Assembly: GCA_027943335.1 (NCBI GenBank)
Contig: BSBK01006348.1
Span: forward strand, 433,001 to 497,000
Direction: 5' to 3'
From: Chamaecyparis obtusa
Lineage: Eukaryota > Streptophyta > Pinopsida > Cupressales > Cupressaceae
DNA: 64,000 bases
Part shown: positions 22,701-33,622 of the stretch, one piece after another
How positions within the stretch are numbered: position 1 is the stretch's first letter
How the letters are laid out: each line of letters begins with the position of its first letter
The notes under the pieces: model-generated
Database searches by the model: none
What the model was told of the DNA's origin: nothing
What the model saw: only the letters and a program-made list of their open reading frames with translations
Made by a program: the position numbers and the translations under genes

Positions 22701-23260
22701 TTATTCAGCTGAGAATGTATTGGATCTTGTTCACATAGATCTATGTGGACCAATGAGGATGAAGAGCTACTATGGAGATAGGTAATTTATGCTCTTTGTA
22801 GATGATTTTTCAAGGATGATGTGGATGCTATTCCTAAAAGAAAAATCATAGGCCTTCCATATGTTTAAAATCTACAAGGCCCGAGTGGAGAAGGAGACCG
22901 ATAAGAACTTAAAGTGTCTAAGGTCGAACAGAGGAGGTGAATTCACCTCTCAAGAGTTTAGTGACCACTGTGATGAACATCGGATAAAAAGACAGATATC
23001 TGCACCAAAAACCCCTCAACAAAATGGAGTCACTGAAAGAAGAAACAGGACTCTGGTAGATTGTGCAAGAACTCTGATGATTCAGAAGTATCTACCCCAT
23101 TACTTCTGGAGAGAAGCAATCAGCACTGCTGTGTATACATTGAACTGGGTTCAAGTCAAGAAAGGAATAGGTAAAACTCTATATGAGTTATGGTTTGGTC
23201 ATACACCCAATGTAAGCTATTTCAGAGTATTTGGGCAACTGTTATATCAAGAGAGATGAA
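22701..23260 (+). pseudogene. Element E integrase core
   Basis: It shows VLDLVHIDLCGP (first Asp), then from 22861 LKCLRSNRGGEFTS, PQQNGVTERRNRTLVDCAR and YFWREAISTAVYTLN. The second catalytic Asp of the usual SDRGGEF is Asn here (SNRGGEF), a G-to-A type change, so the enzyme is dead even where the frame is open. A frame change near 23245 leads into 23231-23509. Confidence 0.83.
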
Positions 23261-23907
23261 TACTCTGGAAAGTTTGAGCCAAAGAGTGATGAAGGCATAT
23301 TTTTTGGTTACTCCACCAAAAGTAAAGCCTACCAGTGTTTGAACAAAAGGATAGAAAAAATAGTGGAGACTGCAAATGTGAAGATAGATGAGCATTCTGA
23401 ACCGAGCGATAAGATCAGTCAAGGTGAATCTGACAATCACCAAGGCTATGACATCAATGATCAAATAGAATTCAATGAAATAAAATCATTGAGGAAGGAA
23501 AACAGGTAAACAAACCCATGGAATAGGGTAATGTGCCTGAGAAAGGAAGGGATCAAAACATAAGACCGATTGAAGAAGATGAACAAGAAGATGTTCATGA
23601 TCTTGTTGGAAATGTGGCTCAACCAGAAAGAGAAGACTGGGATCACCGACCAGTTATACCAAGGGATGTCACCTATCACTCCACTGATAACATTATTGGT
23701 GACAAACGTGACAACATTCTAACCAGGAGAAGGGCTAAAGAAAGTACAAGTTTGCTTTCCAGCATAGAGCCTAAAACTACGAGAGAAGCTCTAGAGGATG
23801 ACAACTGGGTCAAGGCAATGGAAGAGGAGCTAGGGAAAATAGTAAAGAATGAAACATGGACTCTTGTACCCAGACCTGAGGACAAGAATGTAATAGGCAC
23901 CAAGTAG
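23231..23907 (+). pseudogene. Element E integrase C-terminus, acidic linker, start of RT
   Basis: It carries DEGIFFGYSTKSKAYQCLN, an acidic and Asn/Gln-rich linker with stops near 23509-23525, then STSLLSSIEPKTTREALEDD and ETWTLVPRPEDKNVIGTK, the first RT block. TAG at 23905-23907 replaces the Trp of GTKW. Confidence 0.8.
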
Positions 23908-24425
23908 GTGTTCAGAAACAAGCTGAATGAAGAAGGAAAGGTGGTGAGGAACAAGGTGAGGCTAGTCTGCAAAGGATATGACAAGGAAACAGGACTAGAC
24001 TATGGGGAAACCTTTGCACCAGTAGCAAGACTAGAAGGGGTAAGAATTCCACTTGCCTATGCTTCCCATAAAAGGTTTAAAGTATATCAAATGGATGTAA
24101 AATTTACAGTTTTGAATGGTATACTGGAAGAGGAAGTATAAATAGAACAACCGGAGGGCTTCTCATCCACAGAGAAAACTGATATGGTCTGCAAGTTGAA
24201 GAAGTCTCTCTATGGACTGAAGCAGGCCCCAAGGGCTTGGTATGAGAGATTACACTCATACCTCCTAAGCATAGGATTCAAAAGAACAGGTGAAAACAAC
24301 AATATGTATCTTAAGACCGGTGAAGAAGAAAACTTGATTGCTGAAATATTTGTGGATGATATCATCTTCAGAGGTGATGATAAAATGAGAATAGACTTTG
24401 TTGAAGAGATGAAGAAAGAATTTGA
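23908..24425 (+). pseudogene. Element E reverse transcriptase, first part
   Basis: RT blocks KVRLVCKGYDKETGLDYGET, FAPVARLEGVRIPL, YQMDVKFTVLNGILEEEV, LYGLKQAPRAWYERLHSY and the catalytic IFVDDIIFRG are all present. A stop (TAA) follows EEEV at about 24139. The frame is cut at 24425 by solo LTR I, inside KKEFE, and resumes after 26647. Confidence 0.85.
24421..24425. repeat. Target-site duplication of solo LTR I (left copy)
   Basis: TTTGA here is repeated at 26643-26647. Removing the insertion and one copy restores the KKEFEMSM reading seen in Copia1. Confidence 0.92.
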
Positions 24426-26642
24426 TGAAGAGCACACAATTATACTGAGAGGGGGGGGTGAATCAGTATAATGATTATTTTTAAATTTAAAGACTTTTAT
24501 TCAAAAATAACATCAAATACTTAAATAAACAATTATGCACATGAACACAATATTTACGTGGAAACCCAATATGGGACAAAACCACAAAATAATTTGTTTT
24601 TATATAAGCTTGTTCTTTTACAATGTTTTGTAGGCACCAACCTACTAGAGGCTCCAACCCCTATGTTTATGAGCACCGACTCACTGGAAGCACCAACTCC
24701 CACACTTCGTAGGCACCGACCTACTGGAAGCATCGACTCCCACCACTGTCTTCGTGAGCACCAACCCACTGTACATAAATTTCTCTTCCACCTTGGCAAT
24801 GTTGCTTTCTTCAATTGATGATGGACATTGCAATCTCTTCATACAACCCTGTCCTTAATTTCTTCATATAATTCTGCCTTGAATGTACTTATCCTTTTCT
24901 CAAATCTGCACTTTTATTCTTTCATATCTGCACATATTATATCTCTGTTTGTTTATATGATATATCTTTATCATATCTCACACATATTTTATTTTACTTA
25001 CTCTTTTCCTTCAATATGCCTGATATAGTTTTCCACTATACATTTTCTTTTTCCACACTTTAACTTTAACTTTTATCTCTTATATATATTATTTATATAA
25101 AATCCCTTTTATTATATTGGCATTAATTCTGTTACATATATCAGATTAATAAGTCTGATATATACATATATCTACTTTCCACCAATATCTATTACTTCTT
25201 AAAAACACACGCTTCATTCTTAATACTTCAAAATCATATTTCTATATATATATACCCTCATCTTTCTCTTAACGGATGTGTCTCTCTTTAAGAGGCATCT
25301 TAATGAAACGTTTTCTTGCTTTCACGTAACAAACTGAATGATCGCACCCTTTGTATATTTAATCATTTGCGGATTTTTTATTAAACACAATCGCTGTCTT
25401 GTCTAATTATTAGTCTACATAATCATTGTCTTTTATTAAAAACTTATATCTATGTTGCCGTGTATCTGTGCCGTATTAATATTTTATCTTCTTCGATGGA
25501 AATCTTCAGCATATATTCTTCGATGTTTATACTGCTGTAACTTTTTCGCAAAATACTTATATACTATTTTCATCGGAAGATTATCATTGTTTGTCTTCGT
25601 ATCTTTTTGTGTTTAACCTTTGATATAATATCTATTGTCTTCAATGTATGCTGCATATTGACCTTTAACCGCTGCATATACACTTTTATTGTCTTCGTAT
25701 ATATACGTCTCTGTTTGCTGTTTATCTGCATACGTATGTATGCTGCTGTTGCCGTATATTCAATCTTCATAGACCTGTTCGTATACTAATTAATATTCAT
25801 ATACTGTTGTATCTTCACTGTATGAAATATATCTTTATTGCATATCGATGTGTGTCTTAATATTCAACCTTCTATAAATAACACTATGCTCAGCCAACTT
25901 TGTGAAGTTTCCTAGGAGACAAAATTGGTAATTCAAGATCTGCAATATTGATATCCTTGCAGAAAATGATCAACATATCAATTCAATACATTCGGCAATT
26001 CTAATTATATCAGTGATAATCATAGCAATTTCTATATTGACCAAAAGCAGAAGACATTAATAGCATCGATAATGTATCTTGGCGAAATCATTGCTATCAA
26101 GACCTCTCTCCCAATAGATCAGAACATCAGAAGTATTATACCAGAGGCATCTCACTGTGATAAAATCATTGAGCAGCAACGATACATATCAGTCGCATCA
26201 TAGTAGCATTGGCACCATTAAGCAGCGACATATATCTGTAGAATCATAGCAGTGAACATTTCTGAGCAGTGACACATCTGCTGTGTCATATCATACAGTG
26301 AGAGCATTCTTTTGCAATGATACATACATCCACATCTGCGATTTCATATTGGAGAAGCAGCATCAGTCAGCACCACCTTCAGCATTGGAAGCAACAAAGA
26401 CTGTGATGGCAGTAAATCAGACATTCTGATACTAGCATAACCAACATACAAACTTATGCATCTCAAGCATACTGACATGAGTCTTCACGGTTTATATTGC
26501 CTTTGATATATTGTCTTCACGGTTTATATATCTCTACATCTTGAATATCTTCTTTTTCGGATAATGTCACCGATCTCTGATTTTGACATCAATGGCTATA
26601 TGGTATAGTATTCTTTTTGACATCAATGACAATTTTCCATCA
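24426..26642 (-). repeat. Solo LTR I (about 2.2 kb) inside element E
   Basis: It has plus-strand ends TGAAGAGCACAC and TTTTCCATCA with exact TTTGA flanks. It has the G-rich GAGAGGGGGGGGTGAATCAG block near one end, ACGTGGAAACCC (24556-24567), and units of GAGCACCGACTCACTGGAAG type (24631-24775), all features of the Copia-like LTRs in the window. No primer site or coding sequence is found inside, so it is most simply a solo LTR left by recombination, minus-oriented. The open frames it contains are chance. Confidence 0.85.
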
Positions 26643-26990
26643 TTTGAAATGTCCATGAATTGAGCAATAAAACTCTTCATAGGCGTACAAGTCCATCAGC
26701 TCAATAAAGGTATATTCATATGTCAGTCCAAGTATATTAAAGAGATTCTTAAAATATTTGGGCTAGAAGAATCCAGACCGGTAGGCACACCAATGATAAC
26801 TAACTGCGAGTTATCAAAGGAGGATGATGCCAAAGTGGTCAATGAGACACTTTACTGATCAATGATTGGTAAACTTCAGTATGTTGTGCACAATAGACTG
26901 GACATCGCACATGCGGTAGGTATTGTGGCAAGATTCTCTACAAACCCAAAAGAGACATTTGATAACAGTAAAGAGAATCTTTAGATATCT
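26643..26990 (+). pseudogene. Element E reverse transcriptase, second part
   Basis: After the TTTGA duplicate, the RT frame resumes with QSKYIKEILKIFGLEESRPV, TPMITNCELSKEDDAK and KLQYVVHNRLDIAHAVGIVA. Several small shifts and a TGA interrupt it. Confidence 0.8.
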
Positions 26991-27522
26991 AAAGGGGACT
27001 GAAGAATATGGTCTCTGGTTTCCTCACAAAGGAGGTTTTGAGGTAAAAGTGTTCACCGATGCAGACTGGGCTGGTAACGTTGATGACAGAAAGAGAACAA
27101 GTGGAGGTGCATTATTTCTCAGAGAAAGGATTGTGTCATGGACAAGCAAGAAGCAAAACTGCATATCAAAATCCACAACAAAGGCTAAGTATGTTGCTGC
27201 AACAATCAATTGCACACAAGTAATCTGGATAAAACAAATATTAGAAGGAATCCAAGAGCAAGTACCTGAACCGATAACAATATTCTGTGACAGCACGAGT
27301 GCAATCAACATATCCAAAAATGCTGTTATGCACTCAAAGACAAAACACATTGCTATAAAGTATCACTATCTAAGAGAGCAAGTGAAGAACAAAGAAGTCA
27401 AGCTAGAATATGTTCCCCCAAAAGAGCAAGTAGCTGACATATTCACAAATCCTTTACCGAAGACTACCTTTGAATATCTCAAAGGTAAATTAGGGGTAAT
27501 TCCCCTTCATGATCTTCGGTAA
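26923..27522 (+). CDS. Element E RNase H domain, open frame
   Basis: This 199-residue frame is open to its natural stop: KRIFRYLKGTEEYGLW, FTDADWAGNVDDRKRTSGG, FCDSTSAINISKNAVMHSKT and the terminal GKLGVIPLHDLR. The DADW Trp lost in Copia1 is kept. The catalytic Glu region has changed (STTKAKYVAA; Copia enzymes normally have AEAEY), so activity is doubtful. It is the most intact coding block in E. Confidence 0.83.
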   Translation: MWQDSLQTQKRHLITVKRIFRYLKGTEEYGLWFPHKGGFEVKVFTDADWAGNVDDRKRTSGGALFLRERIVSWTSKKQNCISKSTTKAKYVAATINCTQVIWIKQILEGIQEQVPEPITIFCDSTSAINISKNAVMHSKTKHIAIKYHYLREQVKNKEVKLEYVPPKEQVADIFTNPLPKTTFEYLKGKLGVIPLHDLR

Positions 27523-27745
27523 AAGGACAGAGGAGATCATCAATCCGACAAGCTCAAAAAGAGGAAACAGCCTCATCTAACCTGGATTGGTGAACACAAA
27601 CTACTGCTCAAAGGGGGAGTAGTCATCAGAATAAAAGGTTGTTTGACAAGCCTTTGGCATTATTGTCAAAGGGGGAGATAACCGATAAAAGCATTTGTGG
27701 ACTGCTAACATTGTATTTATTGCCATCAATGCCAAAGGGGGAGAT
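27523..27745 (+). other. Element E 3' UTR with three polypurine tracts
   Basis: CAAAGGGGGAG occurs three times (27609-27619, 27667-27677, 27733-27743); the last abuts the LTR. The second and third sit in similar contexts (TTATTGTCAAAGGGG and ATCAATGCCAAAGGGG), suggesting local duplication of the plus-strand primer region. Confidence 0.8.
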
Positions 27746-29045
27746 TGTTGGCATTACCAGTAAGGATGCAACCGGTAAAGAGACTACCCGTATATTAATC
27801 AGTGGTGTTGTCATTGATGTCTATGCTAACAATGTCCAAATGCTAGGATATCGAAGACATAGTAATGAGTTGGTAACCGGTGAAGACAGTGACCAGTAAA
27901 TTAAAAAACCGGAGTAGTGACTGGTATAGACAAAGAACCGAGAAGTGACTGATGAAGACAAAGACCGGAACACTGCATAAGAAAAGGTGTAAACCAGTGA
28001 AAGAGATGATCGTTAAGATATCATTGAGACTGGTGAAAGGAACAGTTAACGGACACTTAAGAGACTCTTCTACCGAGCACAAATCACGCAGGATTTTCCG
28101 TTACGGAAAAGACCGGTGAAAGGCACAGTTGAAGGATACTAAGGAGATTCTTTTCCGAGATTTATTGCACAAATCATGGAGGAATTTCTTCTAAGGGAAA
28201 GTATGTGATATGTATCTGATGTTTCCTTTACAAGATTGAAACACGACTGAATGGCGGATTCATGGCGGATCTTCTATTAAGGGAAAGCTTGTGTCACACA
28301 TCTGATGTTTCCTCTCATGACTGAAACACGACTGGATGATGGATCAAAAGATCTTCACGGAGATCACAACAACAAAGAGCGGGAAGATCTGTCCCACTCT
28401 CTACAGGAAGCCTATTTATTCTTCAATCATCGAAGAAAATCATTTGCCTTCATTCTGCTAAGGAGAAAGAGTGAAACTCTACGCTAATCAAATCTACAAT
28501 AACCTGAAGAGAGCATACCTATGGTGCCCAGTGATGACTCTCAGTGGATGAAACAGTGATCTTATCAGGCTCAGCAAAGCCATTTCAAAGGATCAACCCC
28601 TCTATTGCTCTAACAATTGCAATAGTCAAATCCCAGTATCTGGGTGGACATTAACAGGTCCCTTGTATCAAATCTCTTAACCGGGTGACATCTAGTAGAT
28701 GTTCTAAAGTCCTATGACAAGGCAAGCTTTAACAAGCCTTATTTTAAATCCCTTAACCGGGTCGCACCTAACAGTGTGTTTGTAATCCCTTAACAGGGAA
28801 GGCTTTTCACAGGGTGCACTTCAGAAGAGTGCAAAATTTGTTAGTTCTACTCACATTGTGGTTTTCTCCCATTTTGGGTTTCCACGCGATATATCTGGTG
28901 TTCTATGTTGTTGTGATCTTGTGTTGATTATTTATTTTATAGGATCTGTTTTGCATGGAGTGAGAGTTAATAGATCTAAGAGTGTTTTCAAGTTTTAGCG
29001 GGTGCTGATTCACCCCTCCCCTCTCAGCACTGGTTGGGACCATCA
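27746..29045 (+). repeat. 3' LTR of element E
   Basis: It starts TGTTGGCATTACC and ends CACTGGTTGGGACCATCA. It is the plus-strand counterpart of the Copia1 LTR: units of AACCGGGTGACATC type (28675-28800), GGTTTCCACGCG (28879-28890) and the C-rich CACCCCTCCCCTCTCAGCAC end. Confidence 0.87.
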
Positions 29046-29139
29046 ACCTCTGCCTCAAAAGACCCTATATTCACAATAATTACCTTACAAGGGACACAAT
29101 AATAGGCCAATCCCTCAAACTTCGATGCTTTGTAATGGG

Positions 29140-30060
29140 GACATTACACATTTAAAGTGGTTGGATCAGAGGTTTTCAAGTCCTTGTGGAGAGGATGGCA
29201 TCAATTGAGGAGCCTAATATCCCAAAATGGAGTTGTATCAGATAATCACATGATATGTGAGGAGAGGTCAATCTGGTGAAACCTAAAACACAGCAATAAA
29301 CCCCTTGTGTTGTTGCAAGGTTGTCCAACAAAAATTTGGGCAGTTAAGGGGATTAATAGGTTGAGTGATATCATTCATGATGGACAGCTTATGGAGTAAG
29401 ATGAGATATGTCAAAGGTTTGGTGTATCCAAAGGGTAGTGAAGAACATACAGTGATATAAGAGAGGCATGCCAAACTCTTTCCTCCCTCTGTAGACAGTG
29501 CAACACAAATGATAACAGATTGCTCTCCTTTAGGTGGCTTGATGGCACTCCTCTCTTGAGTATCAGGCCAAGAATATCTACTCCTTCCTTGCTGACAATC
29601 ATGACATTCTCTGCCATGTAAACTCTTGCTAGGCTGTAAGTCTTGATTCCACCTCTTAGAGGAAAATATTTGATAGCTTGTGGGGGAGACTAGTTGAACC
29701 AAAAAAGAAGTGCTTCCTGTGGAGATTAATGGTTAACAAACTCCCTCTTAAACACCCCAATGGAGACTACAATATGTGCTTAATGGACAAAACCCTTGAG
29801 AATTTGAGGCGTCTTTCCTTTGACTGTTTATTTGCCAGGGAGGTATGGAAAATGTTTGGTTTGATGATTAATGGAAACATTAGTATCTTAGAGATTGTCT
29901 TTGGTAATACCCTAAGCGTACAGGACTGTAATGTTTTTTTGTCTATTCTATTTGTTGAAATTCTTTGGAGTATTTGGAACTTTAGATAACAATGTTTTCA
30001 GTGGCAGGGATATAAATCTTACTGAGTCTCTGAGAAGACTCATATTTCATGACATTGACA
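29140..30060 (+). pseudogene. LINE remnant with zinc-binding RT domain
   Basis: The segment 29678-29989 encodes LVEPKKKCFLWRLMVNKLPL and LSFDCLFAREVWKMFG, the C-terminal zinc-binding domain (zf-RVT type) of plant L1-like non-LTR retrotransposons. The Cys pair is incomplete. Upstream (29150-29670) a degraded frame gives FKSLWRGW and similar LINE-like text. After a shift, NNVFSGRDINLTESLRRLIF continues. It is strongly decayed and 5'-truncated. Confidence 0.65.
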
Positions 30061-30414
30061 TGCAGGTTACGGTTACTATGAGACTCTCTAGAAAGAAATT
30101 CAACGATCTACTACAGGATGGCACAACAAGAATATTCAAATGGGAGATCTCCCATAGGTGTACATGGGCTAGCAGCACTGAGGAAAGCACATCATTTGAG
30201 ACAGTACTTCAAAACCTAATGGTAGAGCTTATGCAGCAGCGTGAGAGGGAAGGTGGAGCTGTTGTGCCAGAGGCAGAAATTCCAGTAGCTATCTTACTAC
30301 CTTCAGTAGCAGAGGATACTCCAGTTCATGGATTCATCCCAAAGACAGAGAGAAACTTGCACCCATACTGCCAGCAGATACAAGAAGATAAAGTGCAGAA
30401 GTGGATTGAGGGAC
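30061..30414 (+). pseudogene. Unidentified reading frame, part 1
   Basis: The frame 29931-30419 continues past the LINE-like text into an acidic, Gln/Glu-rich sequence (LMVELMQQREREGGAVVPEA) and a stretch with YCQQIQEDKVQKWIEG. It is cut by LTR F at 30415. Removing F, its contents and one GGGAC copy leaves the frame open for about 85 further codons from 53729. I do not recognise the protein; it may be a LINE tail or a captured host-gene exon. Confidence 0.4.
30410..30414. repeat. Target-site duplication of LTR F (left copy)
   Basis: GGGAC, repeated at 53724-53728 directly after the LTR end GCTCTTACA. Confidence 0.85.
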
Positions 30415-31172
30415 TGTAATGTCCCCGATTTTTGCTCACCTTGGATTTAATAAGCTTTCGATAGAATTTACGATTATTAATTAAGTTTTAATTAATAATA
30501 ATATCAAGCTTACTTCTTAGTTGGCCAAGTTATTTAAGGAATTCATTTAATTAGGTTATTATATCATGATGCCAAAGCTAAGTGGGGGAATTAAAATAAT
30601 TTAATAATTATTAATTTACTTAATTAATAATTATTTGGAGGTTGTTTTTTTTATGTTATTGCTAAGTGTTTTGTGAAGACGCTTTATAAGTGTATATTGG
30701 CGTCTTAATGTGGGGGAGAAGTTATGATTAAAAATTATAATCCAATTATTTGAACTTTGTTTCTTTGTGCCATGAGGCATATTGAAATGATATTAATTAT
30801 TTAAAAGTTCAAAAGTATGCAGCAAAAACAATATGTATGAATTTGAAATTCATTTGATAAGTAACTCAAAAGGTATTTGATCGGATTTGGAAAGTATGGA
30901 TTATATAGGCAAGAAGGAAATCGAACCAAGGGACATTTTGCATGTTTTTGATAATTGTTAAGTTGAATTTCTTGCCAAGGGTTTGAAGATTGTCGTGCAT
31001 GTTGAATTGTAAATTCACAGAGCTAAATTGTACTTTGAATTGGTCAAATTATGTCCAGTAAATTGTGCTGATACTTTGGCTTCAAATAGATGCCAAGTTT
31101 GGGTTTAAATTGAGATCGATTGGAGGTAGCTGCTCAGTATTTGTTCTCAATATTAAATCGCAGGGCTGGTAG
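30415..31172 (+). repeat. Solo LTR F, left part
   Basis: It starts TGTAATGTCCCC, the same end as B and H, and continues AT-rich to the D insertion. It lacks any adjoining primer site or coding region. The rest lies at 52997-53723. With D removed the LTR is about 1.5 kb. Confidence 0.8.
31168..31172. repeat. Target-site duplication of element D (left copy)
   Basis: GGTAG here versus GGTCG at 52992-52996: four of five positions agree, consistent with an old insertion. Confidence 0.7.
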
Positions 31173-32261
31173 TGTTAATCCTAACCGGTGACTGAGAGGT
31201 GGGGTGAATTAGTCAAATCAACTTATTTAATATTTTATCCTATGAAACAGAATACAAGTACTGTGTGATAATGAAAATGTAATGTGTGTTTAACTTAAAT
31301 AGAAATCACATGCAATAGCTTACACAGGATTTATACGTGGAAACCCTCAATCAGAGGGAGAAAACCACAGTGGGATAGAACCCACAATCTTCACTACTGC
31401 GGTAATAAAGTTGCCCTATTAAAGGCTTACAACAACACTTGTTAGAGTGCTACCCTGTGAAGGGATCTAACATAGATTGATTAAGATCTTAACCCTCTTA
31501 GGAGTCGCCTCGCGAGAGGACTTAAGAACATCAATCAAGATGTCACCCAGTTAAGGGATTTATACAAAGGAGCCTGCTAGGATTCACCCTGATAAAGGGA
31601 TTTTCACAAGCTTAAAAAAATAAGAAAGATGATCTTCTGTAGACACCTAATCTGTCATTCACATCATACTTGTTCTTTTCTTCGCTCATCTTGGCTGTTC
31701 AATCTCTGTCGTTCACTCTTGGTGACTGTATCCCTTCTCAGAAGACTCTGCTCTTCTGCTCTTCTATTCTTCTTTATCTTTGTGCACTTGATTGTTCCAA
31801 CAACACTAAACTTATGCACGATGACGCATATATATAATGATCCTCACAATTCAAATTTGAATTGTGGAGCCAAGCTACAAGTCCTCCACAATGTTGTTGT
31901 TCTGGAAGGCATGCCAAAAAGCTCGCATGCAAAATTCTAGTTGTCAAATGTATCCCGTTAAAACCGGATCAGATATACAAGACACTTAGAAATCATAAAA
32001 GCACATACTAGTAGGTCTGATACTATTGCACGAAAACCGGGGTGTTTCCGATGCCTTCTTTAGTTCTCTACTAGACTGGTTAGACAAGACCGGTATTGTC
32101 GTGACCAGGTTCCCTTTATGTAACCGGTTCATTTACACTGGTTACATAGCAAGTTTTATGTTTGTCAACTATGACAACTATCGGTTCACCACTGCTGCTC
32201 TAACATTATGACCGGTGTGTTTGATGTTTACCAATGATGACAACCATGCATAATGCCAACA
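31173..32261 (-). repeat. 3' LTR of element D
   Basis: It runs TGTTAATCCTAACC to ATAATGCCAACA, with ACGTGGAAACCC at 31335-31346 and shared TTAGGAGTCGCC/CACCCAGTTAAGGGATT units. It is shorter than its partner because the partner carries a 232-bp duplication. Confidence 0.87.
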
Positions 32262-32477
32262 ATCTTCCCCTTTGGCATTGGTGGCAAAACATATCAAAAC
32301 TTGCAAAAGAGTATATACACATAAAGCTTTTATCATAATACTTCCCCTGGCAGGTATCACCCTATCAATTGGTATATACTACTAATACTTCCCCTGTGCA
32401 TTGGCTACATCTCTGTCTATACTGACCAAAATACAATCTTCCCCTTTTTGCCTCCAAGGGACAATGGGTGTGAAAGC
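32262..32477 (-). other. Element D 3' UTR with four polypurine-like tracts
   Basis: On the minus strand AAAGGGGAAGAT abuts the LTR (32262-32273). Similar GGGGAAG tracts recur near 32341, 32391 and 32431. Multiplied tracts are also seen in Copia1 and E and not in the chromoviruses, supporting kinship with Copia. Confidence 0.65.
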
Positions 32478-33617
32478 TTAGAATTGAAACCAGTTAAAAA
32501 TATCCTTGTAGATTTTCTTGGCTAAAACAAGGAAGGGTTTCCATGCAGATATGACTTGGTTAACGATGTACTTCATTGCTTGTAGAGAAATAATAAAATT
32601 CTCCATGTCCTCAATTGTTTTGCAATCTGGCTCATTTAGAAGTGTATCAACTTCTTTGGCTGCCTTCTACATCATATCAGAAGTCGGAGCTATGAACAAA
32701 TGAAAGCCAATGAGATCTTGAATTCTCTTGGTATGCTCCTCAAATGCTTTTCTCAGTGTGATGGCTAAACTGGTGAGCTCACAAATGTACTCTATTGCTG
32801 AAGAGGTCAGAGGATTGAAGTAAGTTTTTGTCTCTTTCATCCCTTTTGTGGTTCGATCGGTTCTTTCTGTGACAGCTTGGTCTATCTTCTGGTTGTTCCT
32901 GTTGAGTGTCCTTTTAAAATGATTTGTTCTCTTCTTCTTGTTGCTTCTCTTCTTCTACCTTTTCTTCTTCTCTTCCCTGTTTGTCCTTGTTTTCTTCTTG
33001 TAGTTCCTGATCTCTTCGGTTGATCTCTTTGTCGTCCTATAGGTTGAATCTTTCCTTCTGGGCGTTATCTATATCTTTCCCTTCAACCTTCTCTGTTGAT
33101 GATACCCCTATTGCTTGGTCTTCCGGTCTCATTGGTGCAGTCTTCTCACCGGTTGTGGTCTGCTCACCAGTTGTGTCCCTTGTCTCATTATCTTTTCTCT
33201 TAGATGCCTCAGTGTCCATTCATATGTTTGGTAGGACCGTTGCCTGTGTTTGTGGAACTTGAGAATTATCCTGTGGACCTATTGAATGAGGTGTCTTAGT
33301 AGATACCTGTGCCGGTGTCAGTTTTCCTTGCTTCTTTGCTGGAGAGGTGAAATCATGATTCTTCCATAAATTCACTATTTCTTCATAAACTTCTTTTTCT
33401 TGGCCATTTATGATTTTGGCCACTTTGTCTCGAGAGTCCAAGTTCAGTATCTTTGATTCAATTAGAATTTTGACTTCTTCATCTTCTAGACTTGGTTCTA
33501 TTTGATCTAGAACTTCCCTTATTATTCTCTCGTCTTTGGCTACTCCTCTCCATTTTGCTAGGAGACTTTTATTGAGTACTGCTGGAAAAATGGACCTGTA
33601 ATCCTTGGGTCCCCAGT
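32478..33617 (-). pseudogene. Element D ORF2, C-terminal part
   Basis: Continuing from 41140 across H, the frame reads NWGPKDYRSIFPAVLNK, a charged stretch with LNLDSRDKVAKIINGQEKE, a Pro/Gln/Thr-rich linker, TGA near 33222, a Glu/Gln-rich segment (EEEKVEEEKQQEEEN), then after a shift near 32780 a segment with DLIGFHLFIAPTSDMM and ISAWKPFLVLAKKI, ending at TAA (32478-32480). No known domain. The stops are few for about 380 codons, so the frame is clearly real. Confidence 0.65.
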
Positions 33618-33622
33618 TGAAC
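33618..33622. repeat. Target-site duplication of chromovirus H (left copy)
   Basis: TGAAC, repeated exactly at 41135-41139. Confidence 0.95.

Larger units (their letters stand above)
22044..29045 (+). mobile_element. Copia element E, 5'-truncated, 3' LTR intact
   Basis: This plus-strand relative of Copia1 starts in mid-polyprotein at EIAFVAIKEES, so the 5' LTR, primer site and Gag are missing. It continues through protease, integrase, RT and RNase H to a 3' LTR (27746-29045). It is interrupted by solo LTR I at 24426-26642. At least three TGG-to-TAG changes and several shifts kill the frame, yet the RNase H end is open. The abrupt 5' start points to deletion or to recombination with C. Confidence 0.88.

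Noticed and set aside
25570..25789. Overlapping ORFs on both strands
   Set aside because: Chance frames inside solo LTR I.
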